DNA from: Apoda limacodes
Taxonomy: Eukaryota; Arthropoda; Insecta; Lepidoptera; Limacodidae
NCBI GenBank assembly: GCA_946406115.1
Contig: OX291551.1
Coordinates: 9,858,001-9,922,000 of the forward strand
Reading direction: 5' to 3'
DNA: 64,000 nucleotides
Under the pieces are notes generated by a model that was given only the letters and a program-made list of their open reading frames with translations, had not been told where the DNA came from and did no database searches. Position numbers and translations under genes: made by a program. Position 1 is the first letter of the stretch. Each line of letters starts with the position of its first letter. Shown piece after piece: positions 23,111-36,184 of the stretch.

Positions 23111-26100
23111 CGGGAATATCTACCTAGCTATAAATCGCTATTGACAGTTTGGGTCTCTATCGGCTATTGCCATCACAGTCACACGATTCGTGGCTTGACT
23201 ATAAAATAACGTTGTTTTACATTTTTAGGTTTTATAGCCAAATGGAATAATGACGATTTAGGTGTCCTAAGATAGAGCTTTCGGAGGCGGTTCCAACGAC
23301 GTATAGTGGTATGTTCCATCGTCTACGGTTAGGCCGTAGAAAGAGAAGAGCTGGAATTCTAGCTCTCAGGGCTTTCTGCCTATACTAGATGACTACAGAC
23401 TTTGTGCTATATGTCAAAAAAGAGACCTAAATTTACTGAAAGGTATATTTCAGTAATTTTGGTGTCTGTCAGTATGTTAAATCTGGAAAAAATGTGTGAT
23501 ACAAGTTTTCAGGATTTTCCTTGTGCTCCTGTACTTCAGGGCTTAAAGTTACCTGTATGAAACCTACTTATCTTGATAGATGCCTATGAGACGTATCTAG
23601 TGATATATTTATCTTTATCTTATGTAACCCGGTTGCTGAGTTATAAGCTATTGTGTTTCATATTTTTACATGTGTTTTGCGCCCTAACCATACTACTTAC
23701 CGTAACGGTGTAGATACCTATGTATAGGTGCAAAGGTATGCATTCAACCTGTGATACTTATTTAAGGCATAGCCTAAGGACTTAATGACCCTAGCCAGGT
23801 AAAGTTTCAGACAGTCTTTCCCTTTTTAGAGTGAGGGAGAAAGAATGTATAATACTCAACACGCTAACTATTTTCGCCTATAACATAGTAACCACATACG
23901 GTCTATATAGAACTTTACATAGTAGTTCTGTACATTTTTGCACAACAAATGGCATATGTTTAAAATATATATATTAAACTAAATTTCCCGCTTTTTGGGG
24001 ATAGTCGTGCGTACAAAGTCGACAACATGTCGGTACTCACACAATATTATTTTTGATATCAACAAATAGTAAAGAGGGGAAATGAAACAAACCTACTCTA
24101 CTTTTACCTAACTTAATACAATTTTACACTTATTGTTATTACATGTTTTTAAATCTAAACTAGTCCTTATCAGGAAAATAGTTTTTTTTGTGTTTATATA
24201 TACTTAATATTAACTTATTATTACGAAACATTACATGACAAAAATTATGTATTTTTATATAAATGTTTATGGATGCAATTTGTGTTGCATTCTTGCAGCG
24301 GTGATAACACATTTTGTTCCCGAGTATGCGGGACCCATGTACTCGAGACTGCTCACAATAGGTTTCCTGTACTGACAAATTTTCATCTTTCCTCCAGTCA
24401 AGAAAGTCGATATAAATTTTTATAAAATTGTTTCACCTAGAAACTAACTTTTAGTTACAACCCGAGATTAATATATGTGTGCTGAACCACTACGCCTACA
24501 GTTACTGAGATAATACATACATACACCATATAGCTTACCATACGGAACCATAAGGGTTCTTTTTAATGTTTTTTTATAAAACCCTACAAAAAGTTATGTA
24601 GAAATAGAAAATGTTTAAAAAACTCCCCCAAAAACCTACAGAGCTTATGTCATTCAACGAAAATAAAATATTTCCTACACTGTTATACGGAGGCTGGTAT
24701 TAAAAGATAATTATAAAAAAGTACTGGTATCTTGACAAAAAAAAATCGGTGCGGCTGTGTCCAGGGCACACGGCGCGCGAGTCGCTTACAGTGTAAAGAA
24801 AAATAGCTATTTAATGAATTATAAAAAACAGACTGCTGAAAACTAAAAAGCAGAGTCCTGGAATCTAAAATTTTGTTCAGCAATTTACCGCTTCGTTCTG
24901 TAGTTGTATTTATTAGGGTATTGATTAAAAAAACTATTTCACATTGGGGTCTTTCAAACATGTGAACACAATTTTAGTTTTAAGGAGTACTTGCTTTTTG
25001 TTTTTCAGTTTTTAGCAGTCGGCTTTTTTGTTTTTTAAATATTGTTTTTAAAAATTTACAAACACAACAAAAAACAAATCAACCAAATCTGTCGAGCCAT
25101 AATCAAGTGATAGGTATGTAATATTTATTTCCTTTTGCCATTTCGGCTATGTGACGCCCTTCAATAAAAGCATCTCGCTTACTAATTGCTTTTAATTAGG
25201 GTACCAGTAGGTAGGTATGAAGAGAGAAACTAGTGTATTTCCATACTTTTGTTTGCAGTCTTATTTTTGTGTACGCATGTTGAAATATTATTAACAATTC
25301 ACTAAGGGCCTTGGTATTTCAATCGTCTCTGGATAAGAGCTTAATCTAGAATCGATGACAAGTAGCAATTCACTGTATTTCATATTCATCATAACCTTGG
25401 ATCTCAGCTTTATATTCTTTATAAACTGCCCTTTATAAGCAAGTGATTTCTTTGGTTTAAGTAACGATCATAGATTGGCCGATGTTGTGTCTTTGAAATA
25501 TTGAAAGTTGAGCGTGCGTTTGCGTCCTAAAAGTTTCGATTTTTTTTAAAATATTGTTTTTGTATGAAACGAGACATTTATAATTTTTTCGTCACATTGA
25601 CTGGTAATAGTGACATTACATGTAGGCGAAGTGGGTGCTAAGACCTTAATTACTCCCACGGGCTATTTCTTTGTAAATTTTACTTTTTTCAAAGCAAAGC
25701 GCGCGTTCACAGATATCACAGGCGGTGATGACGCGCTTGTTCTATCAAGTATGTATAAAAGCTGTCTGTTCAAAATATGAACTAGACACACACTACAAGC
25801 GAGCAATTACAAGTTTTGACTTCAGCCAAAACTTTTTAAATCATAAATTCTCTAGATCTGGCGGTGGCGTTGTTTTCTCTACTTCTATTCCCGCCATTTT
25901 AGTTGTGTTTTGGGAGTCTATTTATTTATTTACCTTATATTTTTATTTTCTCACAAATATAATGAAACACATTGTGTGTAACACGGGCAGTACAGAAATT
26001 ACAAATTCAAGTTATTAAAGCCTTAGGCTTCTAAATAGCCTGTCGTAAGTTATTTTCTCTTACCACCCTTATTACACAATTTTCTATTACTGAATAAGGA

Positions 26101-26170
26101 TTTAAATTTTTACTTCGTTATTAAAATAGTTTCAGTTTCAGAAAGTAAGAAGGGCTAGAAGTCTACTTAG
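23111..26170. other. No gene seen
   Basis: AT-rich. A short CCGGCC-family-like end (TACGGAACCATAAGGGTTCT) lies at 24541-24560. Small foldbacks occur near 23310-23390 (AGAGCT...AGCTCT). Frames of 72-97 codons (24160, 24683, 25725) lack any recognisable motif. Confidence 0.45.
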
Positions 26171-26366
26171 AAAAAACTGGTTGCCTGTAAAGTCGGTATA
26201 CGGGCGAAAGTTTTACGTGACAATGATTTTATGTCTGTCTCTCTCGCTCTTAGGCGGGCGCGTGCCTCTCACTCGCTCTCATTGTGAGCGCATAACGTGA
26301 GCGGAGCGTAACGCAGTTTCTTGAAGTGTCACCCGGCAAACCAATTTATAAGACGTTGTCACGTCA
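26171..26366 (-). repeat. 197-bp dispersed repeat, copy 2 (inverted), identical to copies 1 and 3
   Basis: The reverse complement equals the copy at 6213 at every base through the core. In this orientation the repeat is AAAAAACTGGTTGCCTGTAA at the left and GTTGTCACGTCAAAAT at the right, so an A-rich tail follows, which is SINE-like. The flanks are unrelated to those of the other copies. Confidence 0.9.
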
Positions 26367-26479
26367 AAATAAATTAAAGGCACTTCATTAGTTACCAGAC
26401 ATATTGTATTTTGCTAGTTGTAGCCAGGTACATTAATTATGTTTTTTATTATACCAACTATGGGTACATAGCATCTCAC

Positions 26480-26755
26480 GAGATTCATAAGTCTCATTCG
26501 TCCCCACTGTGAGTCACCGAGGGTGATTTGGGCCATAGGACACACGCGGGCACCGGGCGGATTGTAGACTTCACATATGTATTTTTTTTGACATATGCTG
26601 GTTTCCTCACGACATTTTCCATCACCTTTAAGCCAGTGGTGTGAATAGTCAATGCACTTGAGAAATTAATAAAATATATCATTGGTACACGCGGGGCTCG
26701 AACGTCCGCCACTCAGAACGCAAGGTGAAATCGAAACCCCTGGGACACCACCGAC
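26480..26755 (+). repeat. SINE or LINE-tail type repeat
   Basis: Contains GGTTTCCTCACGACATTTTC and ends with CGCGGGGCTCGAACGTCC and CTGGGACACCACCG, a tRNA-like end in antisense. This combination is familiar from RTE-related 3' tails and derived SINEs of Lepidoptera. The 72-codon frame on the minus strand is incidental. Confidence 0.55.
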
Positions 26756-28217
26756 TATGTTTAAATGCAATCACCAAAAAATACCTACCTAACTAGTGAT
26801 CTACAGCCAAAGATATAAAGGTGCAATCAGTTCTCTTAGCACAATGGTTAATCGACATGATTAGCAAAAGGTAGGTAGTAAGTACTACAGAGGTCATAAA
26901 GTTAAAAGGAAAATACCGAGGATATTGTTTTGTCATGTTGGACGACATGCGCTATCTCTCTCTGAAGTGAAATACCAAAAATTTGCAGTAAATATAGCAG
27001 TCATTTTTTTAGCATCCGACTTCAAATAGAATAAAATACTTTGCCTAATGTTTCATTGTCTCAACTTTACGATTGCATAAATAGCTATTTTTATTATTTG
27101 CTAAGAATTCAGCCATAATAACAATAACACATATTGAGTAAAAAAATCACTCTTCTACCTTATAAAAAAAGCCTTTTAGGGTTGGAGAGACTGGCAAACA
27201 GCAAAGACATAGACTTAATAGTAAAAGAGCCCTTTGGGAATGGAACCGAAATAGTGTTCTATATAGGTATATTCTTTTCATCTTATTTTAGTTTTTCCGC
27301 AAAATATGGCCATCTGCTTACTATTAGCTTTTTTACCGATATATGTTTTGTAGATAAACATAAAACATAAAAGTGCATTAGTTTTAATCAATCTATGTTA
27401 ACGGAAAACTTCCTCTATATCACATATCCAAATTTAGCTGAAGATACTTCAAAATTTAAACACACCAGTAAGTATGGTATAAATTGTAATAGACGTTACT
27501 TTAAGTTTATTTTTATTTACTCTTATCGAAGCAACAAATGCATTTGAATGTCGCTAATGGAATAGTAAAATTGAAAGCTCCAAGAAAATCAACCAATACG
27601 TATGCATGAAGAGTTCGTAAGCTGCGGCTGATGCTATCACGAGATGTCTGGGATGTGCAGACTACGATGCCAATACAATTAGTCGATACACACCCATTCA
27701 ATCGAACAATACTAATGCTTCTAAATTTAATATCTTCTGCAGCTTCAGTAGTCAATTTTCAGCTTAGACGTCCCAAGGGCTTGATGTACTGTTCATATAC
27801 ATACCTACTCGTGGAGGCATAAATAACTTTTAATAAGTATAAAATATAGTTCACTATAGCTGAGTTTGTAATTTGGATCAAGGAAATTGGCATTACTGTT
27901 TACCATAAACTTTGTGTATATGCTTGTGTGTGGTTGAAGTGTAATGTATACTGATTACGCTCCAAAGGAAGCGAAATATTTATGAAGAAATCGTTTTTGT
28001 TAATATATTTTTTTTATATATTTAATACATGCGTTATGCATTTAGCATATTTTTAAAAAAATACGAAAGTAGCTAATAGTCTGTTACAATGATGTCAAAA
28101 ATAATATAAGTCTTTCATAAATTATATTAGTCAAATAATGGCATGATAAATTTATTATAAATAATATAGTGTTTTGCAAAACATTTCTCATATTTTAACC
28201 TTCATATTATGCAAATA
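26756..28217. other. No gene seen
   Basis: AT-rich. Frames of 63-80 codons near 27134-27822 overlap on opposite strands and have no known domain. Confidence 0.45.
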
Positions 28218-29150
28218 CATGTGTCGCAGACAAATCGTACAATCCGCCGTTTTATAATATGCCTAGGCAAATCGTAAAGTATGGAAACGAAAGGAACAGA
28301 AATCGCACTGTATAAGGCATGTATGTTAGGATAGGTTCAGTTTCTCTTTTGTAAACGTAGATGCGGAGCGTTCCAGCCAAGCTTCATATTATAATATGTT
28401 CAGTTATATGATAATTTCTATACCATACTTAACGATCTGTCTAGGCATAGAGTTGTAAAAAAACGGTTTTTTTTCTAATATGAAAAAAAACATAATCAAA
28501 AACTGTTTTTTTTCTGGAGTAGGTTTTTTTCAAGAGTACGGAAGTTAAAATAGGACGTAATAATTAATAATGAGAATGTAATATTTAGGCGATAACGTTG
28601 AATATAAAACAATTATATAAATTTAAACAAAATAATTCAATATTAACTACTATTTTTGTTTAATAATAGAACAGAAACGGCTCAAAATACCTGGCAACAT
28701 TCTCTAATGTTTGCATTTATGGACGGGGATTTCCCTATCCCTGTTCGTTGGGTTTATGTTTAGGTTAGTGAGATTGATTTGTACTCAACAAAGAAGAGCA
28801 TTTAGTGAACATTCCTGAAACTACAGTCATTGAAGATGAAATCCATGAAGATTCAGAAAGTGATGATTCCGATCTCGATAGGACAAGCGTGGACTCACTG
28901 ATACTGATGATTCTAACACGGGCGAAGATTAATGATTTTCCCCTCTCCCCCACAGACCCTAACTAACTAATTTCACATTATTTTTATAATTTAACGAAAT
29001 ATATTAGTCTTTGTTATTAAAATGAATCAAAACTAATGTTCATTTCCGAGTGTTAAATCATTAATCAAATCATTCAAACCAAATTTAGAAAAAAAACTGT
29101 AAAAAACATATTATGAAACGGCGGATTATACGATTTGCCTGCGACATATG
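28218..29150. mobile_element. 933-bp DNA-transposon-like element with 44-bp terminal inverted repeats
   Basis: CATGTGTCGCAGACAAATCG at the left end and the inverted CATATGTCGCAGGCAAATCG at the right extend to 44-bp arms (28218-28261, 29107-29150) matching at 40 of 44 positions. A second GGCAAATCGTA copy lies just inside the left arm. The interior is AT-rich with poly(T)/poly(A) tracts and one short acidic coding remnant. No target-site duplication was resolved, so the superfamily is unknown. Confidence 0.8.
28775..28950 (+). pseudogene. Short acidic coding remnant inside the TIR element
   Basis: The plus strand reads KEEHLVNIPETTVIEDEIHE then a run rich in Asp, Glu and Ser, and after one frame change ends TDDSNTGED-stop. 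No start codon is present and the frame is closed upstream by stops. It may be the acidic end of a lost transposase; no catalytic residues are visible. Opposite-strand codons (28765-28953) are a shadow. Confidence 0.35.
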
Positions 29151-32100
29151 CATATATGCGATTTTTCATGTCGAAATTACTATTATTTTACAATTTATCT
29201 ATTTCTGAACTTTCAATATTTAAGAGTAGCGTACCCAAATAGGAATAAAGAAAAGTTTAAAAATTTGTGCCTTTCAAAATTAAAACGATAGTAGAGCTTT
29301 ATAAATACTTTTAACCTTAATTTGTCTGGAACTATATTAGCCAATTCGTTTCTAAATCTAGAAATTCTCACTCTACGGAACTCTTACCTATTACTTGTAC
29401 GACGTACTTTACCGGTTTCTAATTAAGTACTAATTAAGTATTAGATTTAACACTTTAAGAAGAACTGCGATGCTAAATACAGCTTTAAGTTTAAATTCGT
29501 AGCAATCAGCACTCACGAGGGAAAATGAAATTGCTGTTCTTTTCATTGTTTGGAGCTTCTAGTAATGAACGTGCTGACTGCACTTGCTATTTTTTCTCTT
29601 TCTCGAGACGATGGATAGCAAATATTAAAATAATATCAAATATTTGAAGAGCAGTTTGATGAAATACTTGTTCTCTTGTGACTTCTTTAAATACCTAACG
29701 TTAGACAGGTATTTTACTAACGAGAAAGCTTGGGATAATTTGCGTCTCTATCTTCTCTCATCATCATCTCTTGAAATGATTATCATAAAGTCATGACAAA
29801 TATATTTTTAATTTCAATATATATTAAACTCTATCTTTGTGATATTGTCAACAATGTACACCTATATATAAAATCTAAAACGCTGCATAATATAAATTCA
29901 TAAGTACATATGACTAAGCCAGTTTTTTCTAAAAAACAACTAAAATACTCAATAACAGCAAGAAAACCAGTATTTATACACCTATAGCTAGTTACTTCAT
30001 ACTCCCAATCTAATGAAACATTCGCAATGGCGCAACTCGAAAGGGTTGTATAAATTAAAGGCTTAAAAGACGGTAATGTAGCAATTCACGAGTTCCTCTT
30101 TATGGCCTCATCTAATTAACACCAGACAAGTTACCTCATTTTCGACGACTGTTAGTCCTCAATGACAAGAAATAACGTCAGAAAGAAACTGTGCCGCAAA
30201 TAAGATTTTAGATTATAAAGGCTTATATTGTAGATAATTTTGCCTTTAAGAGGAGTATTTGGTCTTTAAAAGAGACGTCAAGAACTTTGGCAATGCATTC
30301 ATAAGGTAATTTCTCTAAACTGTTCTATAATAAAATGGAAATAGAATAGCAGAGGGGATGACTTAAAAATAACCTCTTCATATGCTTGGCTTGATGCCAT
30401 CATAGTATAATCTACAAGTTAAATTCTTTATTACATTTTGAGAACATTTGGTTGGATTATACATAATTAGAAAATTGGCATACGGTTCGCATCTTAGAGG
30501 TCAGTGGTCGTAGACAATTTGTGTTTTAGCATTATCACTTATTAGGGTTATATGTGAATATTATATACTAGTTTAGTATTATATTATCTGTGGCTTAGTT
30601 TAGCCTTATTGCTTTGAAAGTGAAATCGAAGTATTATTATAGTTATATCATTGTAACGTATTTTGCAAAATGAACATGAAATAAAGAATGAATAAAGAAA
30701 TAGAAAAACATTTATTTTATTTTTATTATTTATATATTTTATATGTATTTTTAATTTCTATTAATAAATTCCCAATAGTTTATTTTTATTGATTCTTTTT
30801 ATGTTTTCATTGACTTTCAAATTTAATAATGTGTTTAATTACTAGGACTTACATCCCTGTTTAAAGGTTAACAACAATAAATACATAGGATTTTTCATCA
30901 CATACTACTCTAACAACAATAATAACATTAAACGTGAAAAATATCTTCTCAGTTGCAAGTTTAAATATGTTAGCAGCTATTAGACAAGATTCTCAACTGT
31001 AAGATTTTAATACTATGTGATCAAAATTATAAAAATAATTTTAAATATTACTCACTTCTAGATTACATAGGGATAGATAAGGCACAATTACTTGTTTTGA
31101 TTTTCTGAAATCGGTTTCACACAATACAGTCATTCAAATCGATTAAAAATTATGAAATAATAAATATTTTTTTTATAGTGATTTTTACTTCATAATATTG
31201 ATTTTAATCTATTTTTATTTAAATATTACCATTGTATTAATAATAATACTTTAGGGTTATTACGAGTTGGTCAAATAAAAAGTTATTATGAACAATTTTA
31301 TTAATAACGCTACATTCATTTGTTCTAAATAAACATATTTTATTATTAAAAAGTGATTACAAAATCAATTAAATTAATTAATTTAAATAAATAACCTAAT
31401 AAAAAAAAATCCTAATAAATAGACTAAATACATACAATTAATACATAGCCTAAAGATAAAAAAAAAACCGTACATCGTTGTCACTTGGTAACCCTACCAA
31501 AGCTGATACCCTCATATGTACATATACGCTACATGTACAGGATTCTCAATTTAACAAATCTGTTTTCACCAATAATACGTTCATACAATCTTGATTGCAA
31601 TGCAATACGACAAAATTGATGTGTATAGATGTACAAGTATACATACTTAAATCGATTTAAATCACGTTTAACCCTTAGAAGATTGATGGCGCATGAAATA
31701 AGCACTGATGTATAGAAAAACTGATGTCATTTTTTACGGAACGTAGCGAAGGGGTGAAGTCTATTAGTCAAATGTGCAGCTACATTATTCGTAAAAAGGT
31801 TCTCTTATAAAGTACTGCATAAGTTAAACATTTAATAACGTAAACAATGTATGTACGTATATTTTAAAAATTTTGACTTCCTTTTTTCGCCAAGTATCAA
31901 TTTCCACTTACAAAATTAATAACGGTTAATGTACTTACTTACTTTATTATCTACGAATTGGAAACTACTGACATCCTAGTAGTACCTAGTATAATATATA
32001 AATATATTGGTGTATATTATATACATACCGTTGTTAAATAAAATTTAGAGTCTATTAACCGATTTGCTTTATCGACATTCCAAACGATTCACAAAATATA

Positions 32101-32324
32101 TTAAACAAGAGGTTTTCCTTTTTTTAATTCAAGATGTTGGATCTAATATGGCTTCCCTTTTTTGCCAAAAATTCTCTGATTTCGATAAAACTAAGTTTCA
32201 TTGGGTTTTTAAGGGTGCCGAATTTAAATATTTTAAGGTTTTTTAAAATCCAAGACGCCGAATACTACAATTTTGCATATAATTTGTAATAATTAGACAA
32301 CGGATACAAATGCTTATGATATTT
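29151..32324. other. Gene-free, extremely AT-rich stretch
   Basis: Nothing coding. From about 30700 to 31480 the sequence is almost entirely A and T, with many ATTT and TAAA runs. Confidence 0.5.
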
Positions 32325-32462
32325 TTTTTGGAAATATCACAAACATAAATAAACCCAGAATCCAGACAAACACAAATGTTTGTCACATAAATGTTTGTCC
32401 AGTGCGGGAATCGAACCCACACCCTGTGCACAGCAGGCAGCCACACTTCCAACTAGGCTGCT
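32325..32462 (-). repeat. tRNA-derived SINE
   Basis: On the minus strand the head contains a box-B-like GGTTCGATTCC within GTGGGTTCGATTCCCGCAC and an upstream CTAGCAGCCTAGTTGGAAG that fits a box A. It lacks the paired acceptor stem of a true tRNA gene, and runs into a repetitive GTTTGT-rich body. Pol III promoter boxes with a non-tRNA body mark a SINE. Confidence 0.65.
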
Positions 32463-33184
32463 AGGGAATCAAATGTATAATAATATCTAATAGAATGATA
32501 ACTTCTTCGCATATGGTTTTATTAGGTATTTTAGAGTGCGGTATTTTATTTATTTATTATTTCAATGCAACAAATAAATATATTACAGCAAGTCGGAAGA
32601 TGATAAAAAATTACGAACATTATTTATTTATAAGAAACAAGTAGTAATAAAGCCAGAGTTTGTAACACTGATTATATGAAAAAGGTGTAAAAGTACAAAA
32701 TTACACCTTCCTGTCGAAATATCTTCAGCCTTCAAGAAAATAGTTGAAATAAAATATATATAGAATCTACCACGACAATAGGGAAAATAACCTTTGCCGA
32801 ACACTCACTTTCGATGAAGACAGATCAGATCACATCTTTTATAAAGTCATGATGAGCTAAGGTACCTGCGCGGACACCGATAGTGAAGTAGAAGACATAT
32901 CGCTGTAGAATACCACGAAAGTAAAGGTGACAGTGTAGAGTAACATAAAATAAACTTTTACACGAGATGAGGAGAGGGTAAATAAATGCAAAAAAGTTAT
33001 TTGTCGAGAGCATAATATCGTTATGTAACTGATTGATTTTTGTATAACTATTATGTTCCATTATACTTATATTGTATTGTTATTATTTAGTTTATATGTC
33101 AAAACCTAAGTTTTGTTAAATAAAGTAGAAGATTGTTAAAGTTTTTATATAAACATATATGTAAAAATTCATAAATTATTTCTT
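32463..33184. other. No gene seen
   Basis: AT-rich, with a 78-codon minus frame (32825-33061) lacking recognisable features. Confidence 0.45.
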
Positions 33185-33911
33185 CTGTATGTACTGTGTT
33201 CCCACGATTCAATTACACTCCCCTCTCCATCTCCAAGAGCATTGGGATCCTTGGTGTTGACATCTCCAGCGATGTTCAGTTCCGCGACCATTTGCTAGAC
33301 AAGGTAAAGCTGGCGTCCAAAAAACTAGGTGTACTCAACAGAGCGAGGCAGTGCTTCTCGTCGGGGCAGAGGTTGTTGCTTTACAAGTCGAAGGTTTGGC
33401 CCCATATGGAGTACTGCTGCCATTTTTGGGGCGGGTGCACCCGGATACCAGCTTGGACCTTTTGACTAGGTTCAACGACGGGCTGTAAGAATTGTCGACG
33501 ATCCCAAACTCACTTGCCGTATCGAACCCTTAAGTCTGAGGAGAGATTTTGCCACCCTGTGTGTGTTCTACCGCTTGTACAATGGGATGTGTTCTGAGGA
33601 ATTGTTCGAAATGATGCCCACGGCTACTTTTTACCATCGCACCGCTCACCTGGGAGGGAATTCATTCTCACACTCTAGAACCGAAATAGTCGCGTACAGT
33701 GTGGTTTCTGAGAAACTTCCTCCCGCGAACGCTTGGCTTGTGGAATGAGCTCCCTGCCATACTGTAGAATGGGGTTCTTCAAAAAAGAAGTTATTAGATT
33801 TCTGAAGGAACGGCAACGCGCGAGTGATGCCCCTGGTGTTGCAAGCGTCCATGAGCTACGGTGACCGCTTACCATCAGGCGGACCGTTGCCACCTTAGTG
33901 GTATTAAAAAA
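33185..33911 (+). pseudogene. LINE-A copy: RT C-terminal region, 5'-truncated
   Basis: The plus strand matches the 53843-55169 copy closely. It enters after the RT catalytic core at a point equal to FTVVPQF, then reads SISKSIGILGVDISSDVQFR and DHLLDKVKLASKKLGVL. Frameshifts near 33440 and further on break the frame; the segment SEELFEMMPTATFYHRTA (33594 onward) is in another frame. About 20 bp are missing near 33765, between GAGCTCCCTGCCA and the GGGGTTCTTC block. The 3' end is TTAGTGGTATTAAAAAAAAA. No target duplication was resolved. Confidence 0.85.
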
Positions 33912-34664
33912 AAATGCAATTATAAAATAACGATTGGTTCATTTAAATCAATAACTAAAACTTGACACTACAGCTAGTTTAAGTTCTTTTCAATTTTCAA
34001 TTTCAATTCAATTCTTTAACGTACGTAACAATATGATTATTTTTCTATCGTTACATTTTCTGTAAGTGTCAGAAAGGTCAGCTGCGTTCAGGTTACATTT
34101 ATTTGACCTTTTTTCATACATCGTAGACACACATTTATACTCAATATAATTTTTTTATATTATTATTATTACCATTTTATGTCTTAGGTCGAAAATCAAG
34201 AATCAAGGTAACAGGAAAAGTGAATAAAGATTTAAAAAGAAACTCCTCAAATAGATTTTTTAAAATTTGAGGGATTTGTTTAATAAACTGTAGCGGATTG
34301 TATCATACCGTTCTACAAGCAAGGCTTACGTCACGCGTCAAGTTCAGCATATATAGAAACCGAAGCGCAAGGTAAGTGGACCACGGCGGTCCCCAGGCAT
34401 AACACCTCGCCTGGCAGGAGATCTCTTTGCCGCCGTTCCACAGAAGCCTAATTAATTTTCGAAGCCATATCCAACGAAATCCTACACGAAAGGTGTTATC
34501 TTCCTGTTTACATAAAAGAAGAGAAATATGGCCCTTGGCTAAATTGTACAACTATAATATGTAATAACAATAGGAAGTAGGTATTTAAAGGCGTAGGGAT
34601 TTTTGTTTTATATGGAAGAGATGGATGTATTACATAGTAACTTATATATAGTTTGTGGCTAAAG
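33912..34664. other. No gene seen
   Basis: AT-rich, with a GC-richer patch at 34320-34480 in which an 82-codon minus frame (34303-34551) has no recognisable motif. Confidence 0.4.
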
Positions 34665-34677
34665 ATGTTCCCTAGTT
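34665..34677. repeat. Target-site duplication, left copy (Jockey 2)
   Basis: ATGTTCCCTAGTT here and ATGTTCCCTAATT at 35407-35419 flank the truncated LINE, differing at one base. Confidence 0.8.
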
Positions 34678-35406
34678 AAACAACTACGCCTTTGTTAAAC
34701 AACAACTTAGCGTTTGGTCACACCAACACTACTTCCTTGCAAGTCATTCAACATTGCTTTATGCGAGGCGCAGTCGGCGCCCCGTACTATATGCGTAATA
34801 TCGATCTCCATAGTGATTACGAGCTACAGAACATAAAAGCCTTCATCAAAGATGCGTCAAAACGCTACTTTGAGTCAGCAGCCCTCCACCCCAATCCCCT
34901 AATTAGGCAAGCTTGTAACTATGCCCCCAATAGATGGGCCTTAGGACCATTTAGATATCCGAGACACGTTATAACAGATACAGACAATGAGATCACCAGC
35001 AGGCTCACAGCTCAAGCGCCTTCCGCGCCCGCGAACACGGATTATACAAATATAACATACAGAATACGTCGCCGGACCGGACGGAACACTAGACAGTTTA
35101 GCACTCACACACACACACACTCAAGCGCGCGGGTATACTAGGTTCACTAATATACACGGGAGTTTTGACTAGTTAGATTTAAATAATAAGAGGCGAGGGC
35201 TGAAGAGTTTCTTGGCGTTTCTTCTCTTCAGAACGACAGTTTTAACAGCGGTTGCCCAAGCCGAGGTATGTGTCCAGGACACCCTTGTGCAAACCGCTCT
35301 AACTTTTCGCAGCAGAGTGCAAGCAGCACCGCAGCAAAAGTTAGTCCACGAGTAGTTGTCAAGGCCATCTACGGCCAACAACAGTAGGCAGTATTATAAA
35401 AAAAAA
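34678..35406 (+). mobile_element. Second Jockey-type LINE, 5'-truncated, with poly(A)
   Basis: The open frame 34692-35141 carries the RT C-terminal signature LQVIQHCFMRGAVGAPYYMR and NIDLHSDYELQNIKAFIKDA, aligned with LQTLQNRFLRAASGASWYVR and NADLHRDF of the element at 17.5 kb, so both are Jockey types but different families. The frame stops after an AC microsatellite (35103-35121). The 3' untranslated region runs to an A-run at 35398-35406. Insertion at the matching 13-bp flanks defines both ends, so only the last 0.7 kb was copied. The catalytic RT region is absent; it cannot move itself. Confidence 0.88.
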
Positions 35407-35419
35407 ATGTTCCCTAATT
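35407..35419. repeat. Target-site duplication, right copy (Jockey 2)
   Basis: See 34665-34677; starts directly after the A-run. Confidence 0.8.
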
Positions 35420-35887
35420 CCTTGACACTCTTTCTGAAGACCAGAAGGTAACTTTAATTAACACAATAATTATATTATAAAAATTAAATCCAATTTGGAA
35501 CCTTTCAGTTACGAAAATTGCACAGGAAATGAATAACGCTTAAATTATTTTTCTTAAATTAATTCGCAGCACTTTTTTACTTCAGTATTTAGTAAACCCT
35601 TTTGCCGACGCGCAGGTGCACCTGTCAGCTGTCCGGTATCAGGAAGATTACTAATTATTATTTTTTCTTACTGTCACGAGCTGATGAAGGGGACGTGATT
35701 TATTTTTTAATTAATATAGTACTATTACAAGTACAAGTAATAATTGGAAAAAAGAACTTATTAATTGAATCACCGACTCGGTAGATAAAATTTCTGTATG
35801 TCAGAAAAGGCAATCTTTATTACTTTCAGCACAGAGTTCTGAATATCGTTAAGATATACATACTGATATACATCGGTATCGTAATCC
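35420..35887. other. No gene seen
   Basis: AT-rich, no motif. Confidence 0.45.
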
Positions 35888-36133
35888 CACTAATATTATA
35901 AATGTAAAAGTATGTCTGAATGGATGGATGCTTGTTACTCAATCGCGATTCAACCACAAGACGGAAACTTGGCACACATATAGGTTAGGTCCTGGAATAG
36001 GACATAGGCTACTTTGTAACCCGAAAAATTCAAAACTTTCCGCGGGAATGACTATAACCAACTTCATTAGTATAATTAAGGAGTTCCACACCGACAATTT
36101 AGGGCGGGCGGAGCCGGTGGCAAAATCTAGTAT
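35888..36133 (+). mobile_element. Helitron-like short element
   Basis: Starts CACTAATATTATAAATGTAA, has ACTATAACCAACTTCATTAG and TTAGGGCGGGCGGAGCC, and ends CAAAATCTAGTATT. The same order of blocks occurs at 15074-15835 and 52687-52930. Confidence 0.7.
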
Positions 36134-36184
36134 TTTATTCGTTCTGCAGCGGATCTTTAAATCACCATCGTATTAGCTCATATT

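Noticed and set aside
23300..23400. Hairpin candidate near AGAGCT...AGCTCT
   Set aside because: Only short imperfect arms pair; far weaker than the hairpin at 17081.
32392..32461. A tRNA gene on the minus strand
   Set aside because: Box B is good but the acceptor and other stems do not form; a SINE head is the better reading.
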